This document shows, in pieces, positions 7,301 to 10,295 of a DNA stretch of 10,295 nucleotides. The notes beneath the pieces were generated by a model, which searched no databases, had not been told where the DNA came from, and saw only the letters and a list, made by a program, of their open reading frames with translations. Made by a program: the position numbers and the translations under genes. Source of the stretch: JANYCG01 sp031428695 (GTDB lineage: Bacteria; Pseudomonadota; Gammaproteobacteria; Burkholderiales; Burkholderiaceae_C); assembly GCA_031428695.1 (NCBI GenBank), contig JANOYE010000037.1, forward strand, positions 1-10,295, read 5' to 3'. Numbering within the stretch: position 1 is the first letter of the stretch; every line of letters begins with the position of its first letter.

Positions 7301-9841
7301 GCCTTGTTGCAATAAGCTTTCCAACTCAGCCAGACGCTGACCACTGGATTTCTTGCTCTTGTCGCGTGAAATGGTGCGGTTTAACTTGACTGCCTGGCGC
7401 CAATCACTTTGGAATACGCGGTACCAGGTGTCGCCCTGTCGCAAGGTGCTTACTGCTTTTTGAATCTCTGCGTCTTGTGGAATCGAGTCTGTATAAAAAA
7501 CGGCGCCCAACTCCAGCTGCCTGCGCTCAATTTCACCTAGGCGCAGCAAGGCCTGCTCCAATACTTTGACCGTACCTGGTACACGCATGTCGGAATGCCG
7601 AAGGTGCAACACATCCAAGGGCGCTGAAATCAATGCTGGAAACAGCTCCTTAAAGCGCTCCACCATCAACTGTCTTGGTACGAAGGAATAACCAGCACTA
7701 GCAGACACTTGCTCCAGCAATGCGAGGGCAGCACTCGCGGCCGCTGATGCTTGCTGAACAGAGTCTCTGCGCGCGATAAGCTGCGCTTGCGTAAAACTGG
7801 CGAACCCGAGGGCCTCCAGCGCCGCTAGCGAACGCGTCGCAACTTGTGCCAGCTCCGCGCTTGCAGGCTCAGCAGACAGCAGGCATCTGCGCAGTTCCTG
7901 CTCAAGCGTGTCCAGCGCAGATTGGCGAGCCGCCAGGTCGTCCAGCGCCGCCTTGCTTTTATCTCCAAGGGCATCAGCCTCTTGGAAAAGCACTGGCAAC
8001 ATGGGGTACTCAATGTCATCACTTTGCGCAGGGGCAATATTGGAGAGCACTGCTATCAACCGCTCCGCACTTTGCGCACTCATGTTGATGCTGGTGCCAC
8101 CCAAAAAGGCCTCCGCTTCGGCGGAAGCCTTGGCAAAGCCGTCAAACTTCGGACGAAATTGCTCCAGCGTTTGCTGCACCACCTGGTCGTCCTGCGGCTT
8201 GAACTCTGACGGAAAGAAGCCCCACATAGGATGCTCTGGGCCATAGGTTCCCACCGGGCCCAACTGCTCTGCCAGGTACTTCAAGCTGTCCGTAATAGCC
8301 GCCAACTGCGCTGGGCTGGTTTGAAGAGCCGATGGGTAGTAGAGATCACTCACCGCTGCGGCGCTCTGCGCACCGCGCACACGGTGGCGCTCCGCTCGCC
8401 ACATCACCTGGTGCAAACTCAGATCCAGGGCAGCACCTACTGGAGTCTTCATGAGTTCGTTATAGGACTGCAACTCACGCCGTTTGGCCTCTTGCCGCTG
8501 CAAAAGCTCGGGCAAATCTCGGTGCTCCTGCACCCGCAAGTTTTTACGGGCAGCCAAATCATCCAGAACTTGCTTTTTGTTGGCCTTGTTGCTGTGCAAC
8601 TCCAGCACAAAGGGATCCAACCCTGCCTGCGTGAGCCGCGACTTCACGACCTGCAATGCGGCCAATTTTTCGGCAACGAACAGCACCTTCTTGCCACTTT
8701 GAATAGCCGCAGCTATCAGGTTGGTAATGGTTTGGGACTTTCCAGTACCTGGTGGCCCTTCAATGACTCTGTTCTTCCCCTCCAGGACATCGATCAACGC
8801 GCTGTGCTGCGAACTGTCAGCGTCGTATATGAGGGGCAAGTTCGCTTTGGGGTGGTCATCAATGGCAAATTCGGACGCATAGCCAGACTCGCCGGTGTAA
8901 GGCTTTCCCTCAAACACCTGCCGCACCAGGGGATGGGACAGCAATGCAGACTCAACATTGGCAGCAGCCCACTTTTCAGGGTCCAGGTCGCGCACCATCA
9001 GCATATTGCTGAACGACAGCAAGGTGAGGGTCATCATGCGGCGCACCCGCCAATTCGGAAGCGACGCGGTGGCTTGCGTAATTGCTTCAAAATAGGCCTC
9101 GGACGATGCGTCGCCTTCGGCGTCGTACCCCGGCAAGAGCAGGCCGAAATCTCTTTTTACCTTTTCACGCAATGAAAGGTTGTCGGCCAACTCCTCGCCG
9201 GTGTGGTTCAGGTGGAAGGTGGTGTACTGCCCCTCCTCCGTCTTGCTCATGGCGACCGGTACGCACAGTAACGGTGCCCGATACAGCTTGTCGCTTCCTG
9301 GCGCTTCTGGAAACTCCAGAAAACCCATGACAAGGTAGAGCATGTTCGCGCCGGTTTCCTCAATGGCCAGCCTGGCATCACGCTCCAACTTGCGGCAGTG
9401 CTTGCCCAAGTCATCTGCGTAAAAAAGCGTTTTGGCCTGGTTGCCAGAGGCAGCGCCCGCCGTGGCACGTCCACCGGGCCGCATGAGTTCGTAGGATGGA
9501 TCTACGCCCATTTGGACCGCATGCTCCTTAGCCTCTGGGCGAGACAAACGCCCGTTGACGCTCACCCAGTCTTTTCTATCAGGCTCCGGTACCGGTGCAA
9601 TAGTGACGCGACTGGCCTGATCCGCCGTGATGCGTTGAAACGTGGCGTCCATGCTGGTGTGCACAAATTGCAGCGACTTACCAGCGGAGTGTTTGAAGTT
9701 CACCAGACGGTTGCGGCCAGTCAGGTCCAGCAGCCGCATGCGCAACTCGTGGAGTGCGGCCCGTATCGGTACGGACCCGCTGAACAAATTATTCGGCGCG
9801 TCTACCCGCTCCGAGTTGGCGAACTCCGGCTCACGCTGCAT
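4373..9841 (-). CDS. hhe: Hhe-like defence protein: DUF4011, SF1 helicase, Vsr-like nuclease, Gre-like tail
   Basis: About 1,822 residues, cytoplasmic. In order: DUF4011 (about 25-290; signatures RLLDLTGRNRLVNF and GFLEFPE...APLLCVPV); helicase motif I GPPGTGKS (362-369, K368); a long helical insert without known motifs (about 440-1200); DEAS Walker B (D1297, E1298); VGDPKQLPP (D1322); RWHYRSRH (about 1371); QGDERD (about 1496); RRLNVLFTRAR (about 1531), all superfamily 1 motifs of AAA_11/AAA_12 type. A PD-(D/E)xK-like nuclease follows with D1622, E1639 and D1641 in FRIDIG...IECDG, and the GW...RIWSTDW tail of REase_MTES_1575/Vsr-like domains. The last 80 residues are Gre-like. DUF4011-helicase-Vsr proteins are known anti-phage factors (Hhe), so defence against invading DNA is the likely role. 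All catalytic motifs look intact. I chose the ATG at 9839-9841, ten bases after AGG; an in-frame TTG two codons earlier (9845-9847) is an alternative. GC is lower than in the hydrolase gene. Confidence 0.9.
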   Translation of the reverse strand: MQREPEFANSERVDAPNNLFSGSVPIRAALHELRMRLLDLTGRNRLVNFKHSAGKSLQFVHTSMDATFQRITADQASRVTIAPVPEPDRKDWVSVNGRLSRPEAKEHAVQMGVDPSYELMRPGGRATAGAASGNQAKTLFYADDLGKHCRKLERDARLAIEETGANMLYLVMGFLEFPEAPGSDKLYRAPLLCVPVAMSKTEEGQYTTFHLNHTGEELADNLSLREKVKRDFGLLLPGYDAEGDASSEAYFEAITQATASLPNWRVRRMMTLTLLSFSNMLMVRDLDPEKWAAANVESALLSHPLVRQVFEGKPYTGESGYASEFAIDDHPKANLPLIYDADSSQHSALIDVLEGKNRVIEGPPGTGKSQTITNLIAAAIQSGKKVLFVAEKLAALQVVKSRLTQAGLDPFVLELHSNKANKKQVLDDLAARKNLRVQEHRDLPELLQRQEAKRRELQSYNELMKTPVGAALDLSLHQVMWRAERHRVRGAQSAAAVSDLYYPSALQTSPAQLAAITDSLKYLAEQLGPVGTYGPEHPMWGFFPSEFKPQDDQVVQQTLEQFRPKFDGFAKASAEAEAFLGGTSINMSAQSAERLIAVLSNIAPAQSDDIEYPMLPVLFQEADALGDKSKAALDDLAARQSALDTLEQELRRCLLSAEPASAELAQVATRSLAALEALGFASFTQAQLIARRDSVQQASAAASAALALLEQVSASAGYSFVPRQLMVERFKELFPALISAPLDVLHLRHSDMRVPGTVKVLEQALLRLGEIERRQLELGAVFYTDSIPQDAEIQKAVSTLRQGDTWYRVFQSDWRQAVKLNRTISRDKSKKSSGQRLAELESLLQQGAQRKAWIEDSALRKAAGAAFAAEKTPLSELAECARWVDATARVLERLEISPTDIDPLVIERPAFVRLLNQHTQVDGALEALKNFNSLRSGLLHINSKELEGHWLTEDWLEHIRAADTVCAELKTAIEVLAQHVREPVQANGGLRALVRSREVGAMTDALENHAQGIQLLGDWFAGRATNLARLFNTHAYGRQIKRAGLPARIEQVLIAENCTANHHQLSVFIDTINAGWADVSAFNQAMAKFGAFEPTQWTDPGKLSTSGYAAALAQKTGNAADHVSGLLPWVQYVTARRQLVGMGLQDFVQRMESGAVQSHALSEVFSYRFYASLAQVAFEKSAVLKQFSGRRHSSLRDEYAQLDKQIIQLRGKQVAADCSRASAPPAGRGGAKVDDKTEMTLLEHLFALQRPRTTLRKMLKKAGNAIQELKPCFMMGPQAVAQFLEPGHLHFDIVVMDEASQLRPEEAIGAIARGTQLVVVGDPKQLPPTSFFARMNPTDGDDGIGQLATSDAESILDVCTSHFQPLRSLRWHYRSRHESLIAFSNHHFYGGKLVVFPSPYPKSKSLGVRYHYVSDGVYENNMNHVEARRVVDAVVEHILHRPNDSLGVVTLNAKQKELVSEMLEERLRSLPEAITYNERWDALGMGYFVKNLENVQGDERDCILISTTFGKPKGVGVVRQNFGPISREGGWRRLNVLFTRARKSVAVFSSMRPEDIVSDAKTPEGTRALRNYLEYARTGVMPIERETHIPPDSDFEVSVIDVLKAKGYEVTPQLGVAGFRIDIGVKHPDHLSGYLAAIECDGASYHSGQSVRDRDRIRQEILEGLGWKGRIWRIWSTDWFRNPRTETERLMSFLEGLRNAPVPEEFRDDPLGSDWVEEPQRGPSPVQEDVTANEVFDDEDELSVSVGDLVGYIAAESPDQMLHVRLTARQTDPAMGLVAEATPLGAVLLGASVGDTVVLRVPGKPAQTFVVKSIKRQSTVEE
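4376..4612 (-). other. GreA/GreB C-terminal-like domain within the Hhe-like protein
   Basis: Residues 1744-1822 run from VSVGDLVGYI to the end. The core DPAMGLVAEATPLGAVLLG, then SVGDTVVLRVPGK and a final strand FVVKSIKR, fits the GreA/GreB C-terminal domain (PF01272: ...SPLGxALLGxxxGDxVxVxxPxG...). In Gre factors this FKBP-like domain docks on RNA polymerase near the secondary channel. The Gre N-terminal coiled coil with its acidic tip is absent, so transcript cleavage stimulation is not expected. Binding to RNA polymerase or to a phage polymerase is an inference. An acidic linker (DDEDE) precedes the domain. Confidence 0.75.
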
Positions 9842-9852
9842 GTGCAATCAAC

Positions 9853-9881
9853 CTAAAAGTGGTTTTATCACTATAGTTTAG
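9853..9881. promoter_or_regulatory. Inverted repeat over the -10 box: candidate operator
   Basis: Outer arms CTAAA (9853-9857) and TTTAG (9877-9881) and inner arms AGTG (9858-9861) and CACT (9869-9872) are inverted repeats around an AT-rich centre, with a four-base ATAG interruption on one side. The element covers the predicted -10 box and start point of the defence operon, where a repressor would block transcription. No regulator gene is in the window. It could be chance in AT-rich sequence. Confidence 0.3.
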
Positions 9882-9899
9882 ACACAGATTCGGCGGCAA
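9870..9899 (-). promoter_or_regulatory. Sigma70-type promoter of the defence operon
   Basis: On the minus strand: -35 TTGCCG (9894-9899, 4 of 6), an 18-bp spacer, and -10 TATAGT (9870-9875, 5 of 6). The start of transcription would be near 9863, leaving a leader of about 22 bases with AGG ahead of the ATG at 9841. It is the only good promoter I see upstream of the three-gene unit. Confidence 0.6.
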
Positions 9900-9942
9900 A
9901 CGCCCAACTCAGCTCTATCCATCCGCGGTTCGATCTAGTGAG

Positions 9943-9969
9943 CGCCTGAATGTCTGCTAACAGACGGCG
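9943..9969. other. Bulged stem-loop between the methyltransferase-like gene and the defence operon
   Basis: GTCTG-CTAA-CAGAC (9952-9965) is a perfect 5-bp hairpin. It is extended by CGCC (9943-9946) pairing with GGCG (9966-9969) across a five-base bulge. There is no T-run on either side, so an intrinsic terminator is doubtful. It lies 3' of the methyltransferase-like gene and could protect or end that transcript. Confidence 0.3.
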
Positions 9970-9983
9970 ACTTGACGGCCTTC

Positions 9984-10013
9984 AATGTCGGCTGTGGGTT
10001 GAAAGCGACCATC
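9984..10013. other. Possible remnant of a common intergenic motif
   Basis: The stretch AATGTCGGCTGTGGGTTGAA and the following AGCGACCATC resembles a short motif I recall in many proteobacterial intergenic regions (of the form TGTCGGCTTTGGGTCG...AGCGGC). A partial second copy of its start, AATGTCTGCT, lies at 9950-9959. The resemblance is from memory only and its nature is unclear. Confidence 0.2.
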
Positions 10014-10048
10014 CTGATAATGAAACGCACACCCACCTCACCAAATCA

Positions 10049-10295
10049 TCACGCATATGCCACCCAGCCCCGGAACGTGAACCCCACATAAAAAAGCTGG
10101 ACATCGCTGAATCCAGCCTCGCGAAGCAGGGCTTCGTCTTGCACTGGCGTGAGGATCGGCAATTCTTTTTGCACCTTTTCCCGGATCTCAGCCGCCAGTT
10201 GCGGCGCAATGCCGGAGGCGGTGCGGAAAGCCGCAAACCGAGACATCCAGACGTCGCGCTCGTTTTGGCCGTCTGCTGTCTGGCCGTCCGCCACG
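10049..10295 (-). CDS. C-terminal end of a class I SAM-dependent methyltransferase-like protein (5' end outside window)
   Basis: The open frame runs in from the right edge and stops at TGA (10049-10051), giving 81 visible residues. The ending LPILTPVQDEALLREAGFSD followed by VQLFYVGFTFRGWVAYA is the kind of C-terminus seen in class I methyltransferases: a helix with REAGF, then a strand (VQLFYVG) and a final FRGWVA strand. The SAM-binding motif lies in the missing N-terminal part, so the call rests on the tail alone. A GTG in frame at 10292-10294 is probably not the true start, because the open frame continues to the edge. The segment begins with a short ADGQTADGQ repeat. The gene reads toward the defence operon but is separated from it by about 200 bp with its own promoter. 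Confidence 0.6.
   Translation of the reverse strand, partial: VADGQTADGQNERDVWMSRFAAFRTASGIAPQLAAEIREKVQKELPILTPVQDEALLREAGFSDVQLFYVGFTFRGWVAYA

Noticed and set aside
8231..9175. Plus-strand ORF of 314 codons inside the helicase gene
   Set aside because: It lies opposite the DUF4011 and Walker A region, whose motifs are clearly coding on the minus strand. The translated product resembles no family.
9982..10236. Alternative minus-strand frame (84 codons) over the methyltransferase end
   Set aside because: The frame ending at 10049 gives a family-like C-terminus (REAGFSDVQLFYVGF); the other frame gives low-complexity, cysteine- and arginine-rich sequence.
1..10295. CRISPR arrays, tRNA, rRNA and insertion sequences
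   Set aside because: Read by eye, I saw no regularly spaced repeats, no tRNA-like TTCGAATC arms in context, no rRNA segments and no transposase reading frames.

Overview
The window looks like a chromosomal segment of a GC-rich betaproteobacterium, most likely a Comamonadaceae relative (Acidovorax/Polaromonas/Rhodoferax type). This rests on the style of the flanking proteins and on two copies of a short intergenic repeat that resembles elements I recall from that family. It is an inference from memory, not a database match. Every gene I can support reads on the minus strand, so in transcription order the window runs from right to left.

Right edge (9842-10295): the 3' end of a gene resembling the C-terminus of class I SAM-dependent methyltransferases, then a gap of about 200 bp. 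The gap holds a good sigma70-like promoter for the next operon, with an inverted repeat over its -10 box, and a bulged stem-loop.

Centre (3551-9841): a compact, lower-GC three-gene operon that looks like an anti-phage defence module. The first gene is a giant protein of about 1,822 residues: DUF4011 domain, superfamily 1 helicase split by a long helical insert, Vsr-like (REase_MTES_1575-type) nuclease, and an unexpected C-terminal GreA/GreB-like domain. This is the architecture known as Hhe (DUF4011-helicase-Vsr). Seven bases later comes a 200-residue protein with a four-cysteine zinc ribbon and a C-terminal J domain. Its stop codon overlaps the start of a 70-residue protein of unknown function (TAATG).

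Left (1-3362): a secreted alpha/beta hydrolase of the Abhydrolase_10 type, then a 471-bp gap, then the 5' two thirds or more of a DadA-like FAD-dependent D-amino-acid dehydrogenase, cut by the window edge. The gap holds a consensus promoter whose predicted start falls on the first base of a tandem (two-aptamer) glycine riboswitch in the dadA leader. The DadA-like enzyme is therefore probably controlled by glycine. Dispersed-repeat copies sit just 3' of the hydrolase gene and at the 3' end of the defence operon.

For follow-up, the two best items are the defence operon, with its Gre-like fusion and J-domain partner, and the tandem glycine riboswitch in front of a DadA-family enzyme.
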